From Sorangium cellulosum (GTDB taxonomy: Bacteria; Myxococcota_A; Polyangia; Polyangiales; Polyangiaceae): a DNA stretch of 64,000 nucleotides. Positions 44,301 to 51,776 of this stretch are shown one piece after another (within the stretch, counting starts at the first letter, position 1; every line of letters starts with the position of its first letter). The translations under genes were made by a program, and so were the position numbers. The notes beneath the pieces are model-generated. The model ran no database searches. It was not told where the DNA came from and saw only the letters and a list, made by a program, of their open reading frames with translations. The stretch covers positions 2,542,001 to 2,606,000 of the forward strand of contig NZ_CP012670.1 of assembly GCF_004135735.1 (NCBI RefSeq), written 5' to 3'.

Positions 44301-45436
44301 ACGAAGCGGTAGCCGCGCTGCCGGGCGAGGTGCCCCGCGTGCCGGGCCACGGCGGCGCGGACCTCGGCCTCGGCGCCGCGGGCCTCGAGGGCGAGCACCA
44401 CCGTGTCGTGCCGGTCGCCGGAGGTCGACGCGGCCTCCTCCGCGGCGCCGATCTCCCGGGGCGCGGCGGGGCCCGCGCCCTCGGCGGACGCGCGCGCCGT
44501 GAGCGCCGCGGCGCCCGCGGCCGCGAGCGCGGCCCGCAGCGCGGCGGCGTCGCGCGGCCGGTGCGCCCGCTCCTTGGCGAGGCAGGCGAGGACGAGCGCC
44601 TCGATGGGCGCGGGGACCTCCGCGAGGTCGCCCGGCCGGGGCGGCGTGCGGCTCAGGTGGCCCTGCGCGATGTCCGCGCCGCTCCCCGTGAACGGCGCCC
44701 TCAGCGTGAGCAGCTCGAAGAGGAGCGCGCCGAAGGCGTAGAGGTCCGCGCGCCCGTCGACCGGCTCGGCGCGGAGCCGCTCGGGCGACGCGGCCTCGGG
44801 CGCGCCGAGCATGGCGCCGAGCGTGGTGAGCGCGCTGTCGGCCGGGTGGCAGCGGACGCCGCGGTCGCGCTGCGACAGGCCGAAGTCGAGGAGCCGCACG
44901 CCCCCTCCGCGCTCGAGGACGACGTTCTCGGGCGCGAGATCCTGGTGGACCAGGCCGCGCTCGTGCACCACCTCCAGGCAGCTCAGCACGCCGAGCGCGA
45001 CGTCGAGGGCGGAGCGCAGGTCGAGCGCGGCGGGCAGGCGCTCGAGCCGTGCGGCCAGCGTCTCGCCGTCGAGCCGCTCCATCGCGATGTACGCGCGGCC
45101 GTCCTCGAGCACGCCGTTCTGGAGGAGGCGCGGCGACGCCGGCGGGCCGAGCTGCTCGAGCGCCGCCGCCTCGCAGCGGAAGCGCTCGCGCGCGAGCAGC
45201 GAGCACGCCGTGCTGACCTTGAGCGCGGCGGGGGCGTCGTCCTCGAGCCGCGTCGCGCTCCACACGATCGAGGACGCGCCCGCCGCGAGCGGCGGGCCGA
45301 CGTGAAAGCCCGCGAGCGACGGCGGCGGCTCGGCGCCGGGATCGAACGGCGCCGCGCGGAGCGGCGCCTGCGCGCCGTCCACAGGGCAAGCGGCGTGGGC
45401 TGCGAGTCGACGATGACAGGAGGGGCAGCGTGGCAA
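41369..45436 (-). CDS. Ser/Thr kinase with AAA-type ATPase and TPR region
   Basis: 1,355 residues. A zinc ribbon (CPSCHRRLAAHAACPVDG) starts the protein. Kinase domain about 40-300: Lys in AALKVST, catalytic loop HQDLAPENVV near residue 161 (Asp kept, but the Arg of HRD is Gln and the usual Lys is Ala) and DFGLS. Residues about 350-475 resemble a degenerate adenylate-cyclase domain. An ATPase follows with Walker A VGERGAGKSRL near 524 and LVILDDAHLAD. Residues about 940-1340 are TPR-like. Transcriptional-activator-like architecture without a DNA-binding domain; probably an integrator of stress signals. The TTG start at 45436 has GAGG nearby. Confidence 0.9.
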   Translation of the reverse strand: MPRCPSCHRRLAAHAACPVDGAQAPLRAAPFDPGAEPPPSLAGFHVGPPLAAGASSIVWSATRLEDDAPAALKVSTACSLLARERFRCEAAALEQLGPPASPRLLQNGVLEDGRAYIAMERLDGETLAARLERLPAALDLRSALDVALGVLSCLEVVHERGLVHQDLAPENVVLERGGGVRLLDFGLSQRDRGVRCHPADSALTTLGAMLGAPEAASPERLRAEPVDGRADLYAFGALLFELLTLRAPFTGSGADIAQGHLSRTPPRPGDLAEVPAPIEALVLACLAKERAHRPRDAAALRAALAAAGAAALTARASAEGAGPAAPREIGAAEEAASTSGDRHDTVVLALEARGAEAEVRAAVARHAGHLARQRGYRFVAIFPGPKEAAAERALLAGREIVASVGAPLAIHVAPLKLRREADGLRVAAGMAVERPEAWLPSEPWRGIALSAELVTAHPGFEVVAATEDGRYFFAQDAAPASGERDAARAAPLPLVGRGDALSALAESRERALAGLGPGLCALVGERGAGKSRLAEEIAERSRRAHPGALVISLRAEAGPPGARAATTAAALLAELLGLDPEGGERAAPRDLRARCVERLGQPLGDEVWPAVAACLGAREAPRERPAPRARRGSLIRALAEGLRRRAEERPVLVILDDAHLADRLTLDALELAARREARRALWVLLAGAPELAARRHGLGARASARDEIALPPLDEDAGLLLCADLLRPAEPPPNAALRRIWAWAGGNPRALVELTRALKHAGYVRQRARSSGYQLALAELEKLPPSTAWQWFAARRLEGLPPELGACARLCAVLGFELSEDVAEGAQRALERERARGGEPASPVDVAGSLRALAARGILVPRGELARPGRGAAPRYAFRSALEQEAICALLSEEERAGMHRHALAVWESLAEARPREPALLEPIARHAAAAGARSRAAHAYLILGDLQRDRHNNTVADGHYSSALLWADGDDQRQRYLALLGRARVRYRVLRTAEALEDLRSAGALARTMKDPRMIAEALLEEATALDWAGAWEESAARVEEVIPLLDGREGGEGAALAARFDVAAGRSALRKGNLADAVEQLTRGVETVRDADHDTHVIGLTLLACALLRCGQLDEAERRFDEAVRRCEERGDRVHLAAALVRRAELWPALDDPARGMADLRRAAELAREEANAWAEREATIKLAELLYLWGREDEALPLVRQVRLLDEQFPDRPVHDSALLLARIHAMRDEHAEASRQLRWLRAQGSVTDLPPYTQALLGVMQLAVKDPRYGMESARTRAAMREEPEPPGDLGALSPDERVELLYWRARALLDAGRRNDLALLLPRIAQLLAESRPWRPRFAKLRASYEQLAG

Positions 45437-45856
45437 GAAGACCTCGATGAGCTCGGATGTGTCCGGCGCGATCGGTGACCGATATTACCGGGGGTCCACG
45501 TCGCCATGAATTGGAAAAGGAATTGGAAAAGCCGAGGTTCTCTCGCAGTGGCGTATGCCCATGGCGAAAGCCTACGGCGCGGGTTGCGTGCGACAGCGTG
45601 GGCGTTGCATCGACACCGCCGGACAGGGGCGGGGTGTGTCGTGCGGCGCACCGGTCGCGTCGCGCGGGTCGCGGCGAGCGCCTCGGCGGGGCGCGGGCGG
45701 AGGTCGCGTGCGCGGGTCGGTGTGCGGAGTCGGTGTGCGGAGGTCACGGAGAACCCGAGTCACGGCGCCTCGGGCCACGGCTGGGCCCGGTGATCTGCGG
45801 GCTGGCTCAGGTACGGGAGCCGTGGTGTATGCTCCTGGGACCGGCCGGAGGGATGG
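45437..45856. other. Divergent spacer, no gene seen
   Basis: 420 bp between the kinase (minus) and the unknown gene (plus). It contains a tandem 12-mer aattggaaaagg/aattggaaaag (about 45510-45533), the only AT-rich spot, and short repeats of gtgtgcgga near 45719-45745. No gene supported. Confidence 0.5.
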
Positions 45857-46330
45857 ATGATCCATCGACAGACGGGCGAGATCGAGCTCTCCTCGGGGCT
45901 CCGCATCGGCCCCTCGTACTCGGAAGCGCAGTTCCTGTCGTCGTCGCTGGCGCGGATGGCCAAGGCCCTGAGCCGGACGCAGCCGTGGAGCGGATACCGG
46001 ACATCGCGCCAGCGTATTGGCCACAAGACGTTCCGCGTCACGCTGCATTTCTGCGGCGGCAAGCTGGCGTCGCTCGAGCTGTTCGAGGTGGGCGCGGAGT
46101 CGAAGGCGTCCTGGAACGACTGGTCCGAGCGGGAGGAGGCGGAGCGCAAGGCGAGCCACGATGCCTGGCTGGCGTCGATGCTCGGCGCGCCGCCGTACGA
46201 GTATCCGTGGGGGAAGATCTCGTCGGAGCACGACCCGCAGGGCGGTTACAGCAGCATCGTCGTGCGCTTCGGCGAGGGCGAGGCGGGCGGGGTCAGAGCG
46301 CTCGCCGGTAGCGGATCTCGGGAAGGCTGA
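45857..46330 (+). CDS. Unknown small cytosolic protein
   Basis: 157 residues. It starts MIHRQTGEIELSSGLRI with a site ccggagg 6 bases upstream of ATG 45857. A repeated theme of GPSYSEAQFLSSSLA, FRVTLHFCGGKLASLELFE, SWNDWSEREEAERKASHDAWL and PYEYPWGKISSEHDPQGGYS matches a widespread family of small uncharacterised proteins; similar proteins sometimes lie beside toxin or Rhs genes, but none is here. No signal peptide. The 3' end overlaps the convergent GNAT gene by 38 bp. Confidence 0.8.
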   Translation: MIHRQTGEIELSSGLRIGPSYSEAQFLSSSLARMAKALSRTQPWSGYRTSRQRIGHKTFRVTLHFCGGKLASLELFEVGAESKASWNDWSEREEAERKASHDAWLASMLGAPPYEYPWGKISSEHDPQGGYSSIVVRFGEGEAGGVRALAGSGSREG

Positions 46331-46829
46331 CGGTGCCGACGCGCGTGGGCCGCCGCGCGCCGTCGCGCGAGAGGCCGGCGAGCTCGTAGAAGCGGCGCGC
46401 CCGGGTGTTCCCCTCGAGGACCCAGAGGGTCATGGTCCGGTAGCGGCGCCGCGCGAGGTCGGCCTGCGCGGTGTCGAGCAGGGCCGCGCCGAGCCCGCGG
46501 CCCCAGGCGGTGGGCAGGAGGTAGATCGTGTAGAGCTCGCCGACGTCGAGCGGGGCGTCGTCGGGGTCGCGCGTCGGTCCGGCGCTCGCGAAGCCGAGCA
46601 CGGCGCCCCCGGCGCAGAGCAGCCAGGTCCGCGTGCCGGTCGTGGCGCTCCGGGTGAGGATTCGGTGCCAGCTCGCCTGGCGGGCCGGCACGGACAGGGC
46701 GTTGAGGACGGCCGCTGGCACGAGGCCGAGGTAGGCGGATTGCCACGAGTCGACCTCGGTGCGCGCGATCGCGGCGGCGTCGGCCGGCTGGGCCCGGCGG
46801 ATGGATGCCCTGGAGATCCGCTCTGACAT
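46293..46829 (-). CDS. GNAT-family N-acetyltransferase
   Basis: 178 residues, normal for GNAT. ATG 46829 (MSERISRASIRRAQPADA) is chosen since the fold starts there. Motifs: VDSWQSAYLGLVP, acetyl-CoA pyrophosphate loop LLPTAWGRGLGAALLDTA (R/Q-x-x-G-x-G/A) and the final strand MTLWVLEGNTRARRFYELAG. Transfers acetyl from acetyl-CoA to an amine of an unknown small molecule or protein. Its end overlaps the end of the convergent unknown gene, and it is divergent from the CBS protein. Confidence 0.93.
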   Translation of the reverse strand: MSERISRASIRRAQPADAAAIARTEVDSWQSAYLGLVPAAVLNALSVPARQASWHRILTRSATTGTRTWLLCAGGAVLGFASAGPTRDPDDAPLDVGELYTIYLLPTAWGRGLGAALLDTAQADLARRRYRTMTLWVLEGNTRARRFYELAGLSRDGARRPTRVGTVSLPEIRYRRAL

Positions 46830-47018
46830 GGCGCTCACGCTCCGGGTTGGACGGCGTCCTGGCGTCGTGCGGCTCCGCTCGCCGGCGCGGCGGCCGTCCA
46901 GCGGGGCCTGACACGGCATTCATCATACCGCTCCATTCTTTGCCCGCGCCGGTCCTCTAAGGTCCGGCCATGGGCGGTGACGCGACAGCGAGCCGCCGAT
47001 GAGCCGGAGGAGGGAACG

Positions 47019-47465
47019 ATGCTGTGCCGGGAGATCATGAAAAAAGAGGTCCAGTGCATCATGGCCGAGGACACGATCCAGACGGCCGCACGCAAGATGC
47101 GCGACGCGAACGTCGGGTTCCTCCCTGTCTGCGACAGTTCTTTTCGGGTGCTCGGCGCGCTGACGGATCGTGACCTGGCGATCCGGGTTCTGGCGGACAA
47201 TCGCCCGTTGAGCACGCGGGCCGGCGACATCATGACGCGCGGGGCGGTCGCCTGCCGGCCTGACGACGACGTGTCCCGCGCGGAGCAGCTGATGGGGCGA
47301 TACCACAAGTCGCGGATCCTCTGCACGGAGGCGGATGGGCGGCTGGTGGGGGTGATCAGCTTGACGGATATCGCGCAGCGGGAGGACGACCGGAACACGG
47401 CGCAGATCGTCCGCCGCGTGACCGAGCGGAAGGCCTCGCGCAACGGGGCGCCCTCGGCGGGCTGA
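47019..47465 (+). CDS. Tandem CBS-domain protein
   Basis: 148 residues made of two CBS motifs (about 1-60 and 68-125: VGFLPVCDSSFRVLGALTDRDLAIR and ILCTEADGRLVGVISLTDIA). Such pairs form a Bateman module that binds adenosyl nucleotides and regulates other proteins. Start ATG 47019 with ggaggaggg 4 bases upstream. No partner enzyme domain is fused. A single gene upstream of the molybdopterin oxidoreductase, separated by about 112 bp. Confidence 0.94.
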   Translation: MLCREIMKKEVQCIMAEDTIQTAARKMRDANVGFLPVCDSSFRVLGALTDRDLAIRVLADNRPLSTRAGDIMTRGAVACRPDDDVSRAEQLMGRYHKSRILCTEADGRLVGVISLTDIAQREDDRNTAQIVRRVTERKASRNGAPSAG

Positions 47466-47577
47466 CGGGGGCGCCCGCCTGGGCGGGCTCCCTCCACCAC
47501 GCCCACGTTCAGGGCTATGTTGGCGCGGGGAGGTCGCGTCGGGGGGAGGGGCGAGGAGAGTGGTAGGCTCTCGCGCC

Positions 47578-49821
47578 ATGGGGAGCTCTGGGAGCGCGCG
47601 GACGCATCACCGCACCTGCAACCTCTGCGAGGCGATGTGCGGGATCGCCATCGAGGTCGACGGCGACCGGATCACCTCGATCCGCGGCGATCCGGACGAC
47701 CCGTTCAGCCGCGGGTACCTCTGCCCCAAGGCGCTCGCGCTGCAGGACATCCACGAGGACCGCGACCGCCTCCGCCACCCGGTCCGCCGGACCGGCGCCG
47801 GGTTCCAGCGCATCTCGTGGGACGAGGCCTTCGACGAGGTCGCCGCCCGCCTCCGCGAGACCCAGGCGCGCCACGGCCGCGACGCCGTCGCCGTCTACCT
47901 GGGCAACCCCACGGTGCACAACCACGGGGCGCTCCTCTACCTCGTCCCGTTCCTGAAGATCCTGCGCACCCGGAGCCGCTTCTCCGCGACCTCGGTCGAT
48001 CAGCTCCCGCACCACCTCGTCGCCACGCTGCTCTTCGGGCACCAGATGCTCTTGCCCGTGCCCGACATCGACCGGACCTCGTTCCTGCTCGTCCTCGGCG
48101 CCAACCCGGTCGTGTCGAACGGCAGCCTCATGTCCGCCCCCGGGATGCCGCGGCGGCTCAAGGCGCTCCGCGAGCGCGGCGGCTCGCTCGTGGTCGTCGA
48201 CCCGCGCCGCACCGAGACCGCGGCCCTCGCCGACCGCCACCACTTCATCCGGCCCGGGACCGACGTCTTCCTGCTGCTCGCCCTGCTCTCCACCCTCTTC
48301 GCCGAGCGGCTCGCCGCGCCCGGGCGGCTCCGCGACGTCACCCGCGGGCTCGACGAGATCGAGCGGCTCGTCCTGCCCTTCACGCCCGAGCGCGTCGCGC
48401 CCGCGGTCGGCATCGAGGCCGCCGAGATCCGCGCCCTCGCGCGCGCCTTCGCCGCCGCGAGCCCGGCCGTCTGCTACGGCCGGATCGGCGCCTGCCTCCA
48501 GGAGTTCGGCGCGCTCACCACGTGGCTCATCACCGCGCTCAACCTGGTCACGGGCAACCTGGACCGCCCCGGCGGGGCGATGTTCACCCGGCCAGTCGCC
48601 GATGTCGTCGCGCTGCAGGGGCTGCTCCGCCAGACGGGCCACCTCGGAGCGCGGCGCAGCCGCGTGCGCGGGCTGCCGACGTTCGCCGGGGAGTACCCCG
48701 CCGCCGCGCTCGCGGAGGAGATCGCCACCGAGGGGCCGGGGCAGATCCGGGCGCTCTTCACCGTGGCGGGCAACCCGGTGCTGTCGACCCCGAACGGGCG
48801 CGCGCTCGATCAGGCGCTGGCCAGCCTGGATTTCATGGCCTGCGTCGACTTCTACATCAACGAGACGACCCGCCACGCGCGCGTGATCCTCCCGCCGACC
48901 GGCCCCCTCGAGCGCGACCATTACGATCTCGCGTTCCACGCGCTCGCGGTCCGCAACACCGCCAAGTACTCGCCCGCGCTGTTCGCCCCGGCCGACGACG
49001 CGCGCCACGACTGGCAGATCCTGGTCGAGCTCGGGGCGCGCCTCGCGGCGCCGCGGGGCCGCGGCGCGGCGCTCGCCGGCCCCGCGGCGCGCGCGCTGTC
49101 GCGGGCGCTCCCGCCGGCGCGGCTGCTCGACGCGGCGATCCGCCTCGGGCCCCACGGCGACCGGCTGAACCCGCTGTCCCGCGGGCTCTCGCTCCGCAAG
49201 CTCGAGCGCGAGGCGCACGGCGTCGATCTCGGGCCGCTCGAGCCGTGCCTGCCGGGGCGGCTGTTCACGCGCTCCGGGCGCATCGAGCTCGCGCCGGCCC
49301 CGCTCGTCGCCGATCTCGCGCGCGCGCGGGAGGCGCTCCATCGCGCGCCGGGCGGCGCGGGCCAGGCGGGCGACGCGGGCGAGGCGGGCGACGCGGGCGA
49401 CGGGGCGGGTCGCCCGGACGGCGGGTACGACCTCCGGCTCATCGGCCGGCGCCAGCTCCGGAGCAACAACTCGTGGCTGCACAACAGCCCGCGGATGGTC
49501 AAGGGGAGGAACCGGTGCACGCTGCTCATGCACCCGGAGGACGCGGCGCGCCGGGGCATCGCGGGCGCGCAGCGGGTCCGGGTGAGCTCGCGGGTCGGGA
49601 GCGTCGACCTCGAGGTCGAGGTGACCGACGAGGTGATGCCCGGCGTGGTGAGCCTCCCGCACGGCTGGGGCCACGGCCGCGGCGGGGTGCAGCTCCACAC
49701 GGCGACGCAGCACCCTGGCGCGAGCGTCAACGATCTGACAGACCACCTCGCCGTCGACGCGCTCTCGGGCACCGCCGCGCTGAACGGCGTCCCGGTCCGG
49801 GTCGAGCCGGCGCCGGCGTGA
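47578..49821 (+). CDS. Molybdopterin-dependent oxidoreductase
   Basis: 747 residues. An N-terminal [4Fe-4S] site is intact: CNLCEAMCGI and a fourth Cys in GYLCPK. The molybdopterin-guanine-dinucleotide fold follows (VYLGNPTVHNHG, LLVLGANPVVSNGS, GPGQIRALFTVAGNPVLS) with the C-terminal dinucleotide-binding barrel (LRLIGRRQLRSNNSWLHN, then GVVSLPHGWGHGRGG). No twin-arginine signal peptide, so it is cytosolic, in the formate dehydrogenase/assimilatory nitrate reductase-like group. Substrate not deducible, and no partner subunit is nearby. A decayed 175-bp copy of its C-terminal part lies at 55562-55736. Confidence 0.93.
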   Translation: MGSSGSARTHHRTCNLCEAMCGIAIEVDGDRITSIRGDPDDPFSRGYLCPKALALQDIHEDRDRLRHPVRRTGAGFQRISWDEAFDEVAARLRETQARHGRDAVAVYLGNPTVHNHGALLYLVPFLKILRTRSRFSATSVDQLPHHLVATLLFGHQMLLPVPDIDRTSFLLVLGANPVVSNGSLMSAPGMPRRLKALRERGGSLVVVDPRRTETAALADRHHFIRPGTDVFLLLALLSTLFAERLAAPGRLRDVTRGLDEIERLVLPFTPERVAPAVGIEAAEIRALARAFAAASPAVCYGRIGACLQEFGALTTWLITALNLVTGNLDRPGGAMFTRPVADVVALQGLLRQTGHLGARRSRVRGLPTFAGEYPAAALAEEIATEGPGQIRALFTVAGNPVLSTPNGRALDQALASLDFMACVDFYINETTRHARVILPPTGPLERDHYDLAFHALAVRNTAKYSPALFAPADDARHDWQILVELGARLAAPRGRGAALAGPAARALSRALPPARLLDAAIRLGPHGDRLNPLSRGLSLRKLEREAHGVDLGPLEPCLPGRLFTRSGRIELAPAPLVADLARAREALHRAPGGAGQAGDAGEAGDAGDGAGRPDGGYDLRLIGRRQLRSNNSWLHNSPRMVKGRNRCTLLMHPEDAARRGIAGAQRVRVSSRVGSVDLEVEVTDEVMPGVVSLPHGWGHGRGGVQLHTATQHPGASVNDLTDHLAVDALSGTAALNGVPVRVEPAPA

Positions 49822-49893
49822 CGGCGCGGGGGTGGCGGCGGAGGTCCTCCCGTCGCGCCGGCCGTCGATGAACACTTGCCCTGGAGATCATGA

Positions 49894-50418
49894 ATGAGAA
49901 AGCTCACGTACCACGTGGCGGCCACCGTCGACGGCTTCATCGCGCGGAGCGACGGGGGCGTGGATTGCTTCGCCCACGAGGGCGATCACGTCACGGAGTA
50001 CCTCGCGGCGCTGAAGGCGTATGACGCCGTGGTGATGGGCCGCCGGACCTACGAGTTCGGGCTGAAGCTCGGCGTGACCGACCCGTATCCGTGGATGGAC
50101 ACCTACGTCGTCTCGCGGACGATGAAGGAGAGCCCGGACGCGCGCGTGAAGCTCGTGGCGGAGGACGCGGCGGGCGCGGTGCGGCGGCTCAAGGAGCAGC
50201 AGGGCGGGGACATCTACCTCTGCGGCGGCGGGGAGCTCGCGACGTGCCTGTTCGACGCGGGGCTCGTCGACGAGGTGATCCTCAAGGTCGCCCCGGTGCT
50301 CCTGGGCGGCGGCGTCGCGCTCTCGCCCGGGCTGCGCGCCGCCGCGCAGCTCGATCTCCTGTCCACGAAGGTCCACAGGAACGGCGTCATCGTCTCGCGC
50401 TACGCCGTCCGCCGCTGA
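49894..50418 (+). CDS. Dihydrofolate-reductase-family (RibD C-terminal domain) protein
   Basis: 174 residues. It has the fold hallmarks MRKLTYHVAATVDGFIA, YDAVVMGRRTYEFG, YVVSRTMK, IYLCGGGELATCLFDAGLVDEVIL and PVLLGGG. Family members are NADPH reductases; stand-alone copies outside riboflavin or folate loci have unknown substrates. The ATG at 49894 has ggag 8 bases upstream. It lies 72 bp after the molybdoenzyme, same strand, possibly co-transcribed. Confidence 0.93.
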   Translation: MRKLTYHVAATVDGFIARSDGGVDCFAHEGDHVTEYLAALKAYDAVVMGRRTYEFGLKLGVTDPYPWMDTYVVSRTMKESPDARVKLVAEDAAGAVRRLKEQQGGDIYLCGGGELATCLFDAGLVDEVILKVAPVLLGGGVALSPGLRAAAQLDLLSTKVHRNGVIVSRYAVRR

Positions 50419-50458
50419 CGCCAGGGCGCGCCGCGCGACGCGTGCTACACATCCATGG

Positions 50459-51616
50459 ATGTCGCGCGGCTCCGACCCGACGCCGAGGGCCGCCGCCCGC
50501 AGCGTGAGCCCCGCGGCGGCGCGGCGGCGCGTGCCCCGGGCCGCGGTGACGGCGGTCGCGGCCGCGGCCCTGGCGATGCTCGGCCGCGCGGACAGGGGCC
50601 CGGCCGTCGCGCCGGCTGGCGCGCTCGACGTCTCGCGGGAGCCGCTGCCCGCGCGGCCCCCGCGGTTCGTCGAGCGGCTGGACGTCCGCGTGTTCCAGCG
50701 CGGCAACCTCCACGCGCACTCCGCGCGTTCCGACGGCGACAGCCCGGCGCAGCTCGTGTTCGCCTGGTACCGCGACCACGGCTACCAGTTTCTCGCCCTG
50801 ACGGATCACAACAGCTTCCTCGACGCGACGCGCTCTCCTGCGATGCGGGTGCAAGGCTTCCTGGTCCTCCCGGGCGAGGAGGTGACGATGGGCGCCGCGG
50901 GGCAGCCGGTGCACGTCAATGCGCTCTGCACGAAGCGGCGAATCGGCGGCGGGACCTTCCGCAACGTGCGGGACGCGCTCGCCTGGGCGACGTCGGCGAT
51001 CCTGGCGCAGGGGGGCGTGGCGCTCGTGAACCACCCGAATTTTTACTGGGCCATCGGGCCCGAGGACATCGCCGCCGCCGAGGGCGCGCAGCTCCTCGAG
51101 ATCTTCAGCGGTCACCCGCACGTCCGGAGCGACGGCGACGCCACCCACCCGTCCGCGGAGGAGAAGTGGGAGCTGGCGCTGTCGTCGGGCCAGCGCATCG
51201 CCGCGGTCGCGGTCGACGACATGCATGCGCTCACCGGCGCGAACAGGCACGTGCCCCAGGCCTTCCCGGGCACCGGGTGGGTGGAGGTGTTCGCCGAGGA
51301 GGCGTCGCAGGCGGCGATCTGCGCCGCCCTGAGCGCGGGGCGGCTCTATGCCTCGTCGGGGCCCCGGCTCACGCGCATCGCCGTCGAGGCGGACACGTTC
51401 ACGCTCTGGGTCGATCCTCCCGACGTGATGGTCGAGTTCCTCGATCGGGGGGGCGTGCTGCTCGCGTCCGAGCTGCCGACCGCCGAGGCCGAGGCCTCCG
51501 GCGTGGGTCACCGCGCGGCGTACCGGCTCCGCGGCGCCGAGCACTACGTGCGCGCGCGCCTGACGGCGCCGGACGGCTCGCGCGCCTGGACGCAGGCGTA
51601 CTGGGTCGCGCGCTGA
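50459..51616 (+). CDS. PHP-domain metallo-phosphoesterase (CehA/McbA type), secreted
   Basis: 385 residues. The basic N-terminus with a hydrophobic run (AAVTAVAAAALAMLG) suggests export or anchoring. Catalytic PHP motifs: NLHAHSARSDG (HxH...D) near residue 82, LALTDHNS, and VNHPNF later. Such proteins are metal-dependent hydrolases of phosphoesters or related bonds. The C-terminal part (TLWVDPPDVMVEFLDRGG, then YVRARLTAPDGSRAW) is a beta-sandwich. It directly precedes the membrane sulfatase, 160 bp away, same strand. Confidence 0.9.
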   Translation: MSRGSDPTPRAAARSVSPAAARRRVPRAAVTAVAAAALAMLGRADRGPAVAPAGALDVSREPLPARPPRFVERLDVRVFQRGNLHAHSARSDGDSPAQLVFAWYRDHGYQFLALTDHNSFLDATRSPAMRVQGFLVLPGEEVTMGAAGQPVHVNALCTKRRIGGGTFRNVRDALAWATSAILAQGGVALVNHPNFYWAIGPEDIAAAEGAQLLEIFSGHPHVRSDGDATHPSAEEKWELALSSGQRIAAVAVDDMHALTGANRHVPQAFPGTGWVEVFAEEASQAAICAALSAGRLYASSGPRLTRIAVEADTFTLWVDPPDVMVEFLDRGGVLLASELPTAEAEASGVGHRAAYRLRGAEHYVRARLTAPDGSRAWTQAYWVAR

Positions 51617-51776
51617 CCTCGGCGCGCGGCGGCCGGCGGGGGTCGCGCCGCGCCGCGGCAACGCGCGCGCGTGCGGGCTCAGCGGGCGACGCTGCTTGAT
51701 GAACCCGGCGCCGTTTCACTAGGCTCGCCGCGGCGTGCCTCGCCCCCGTACGTCGCTCCCCAGGATCCGGCTCTCG

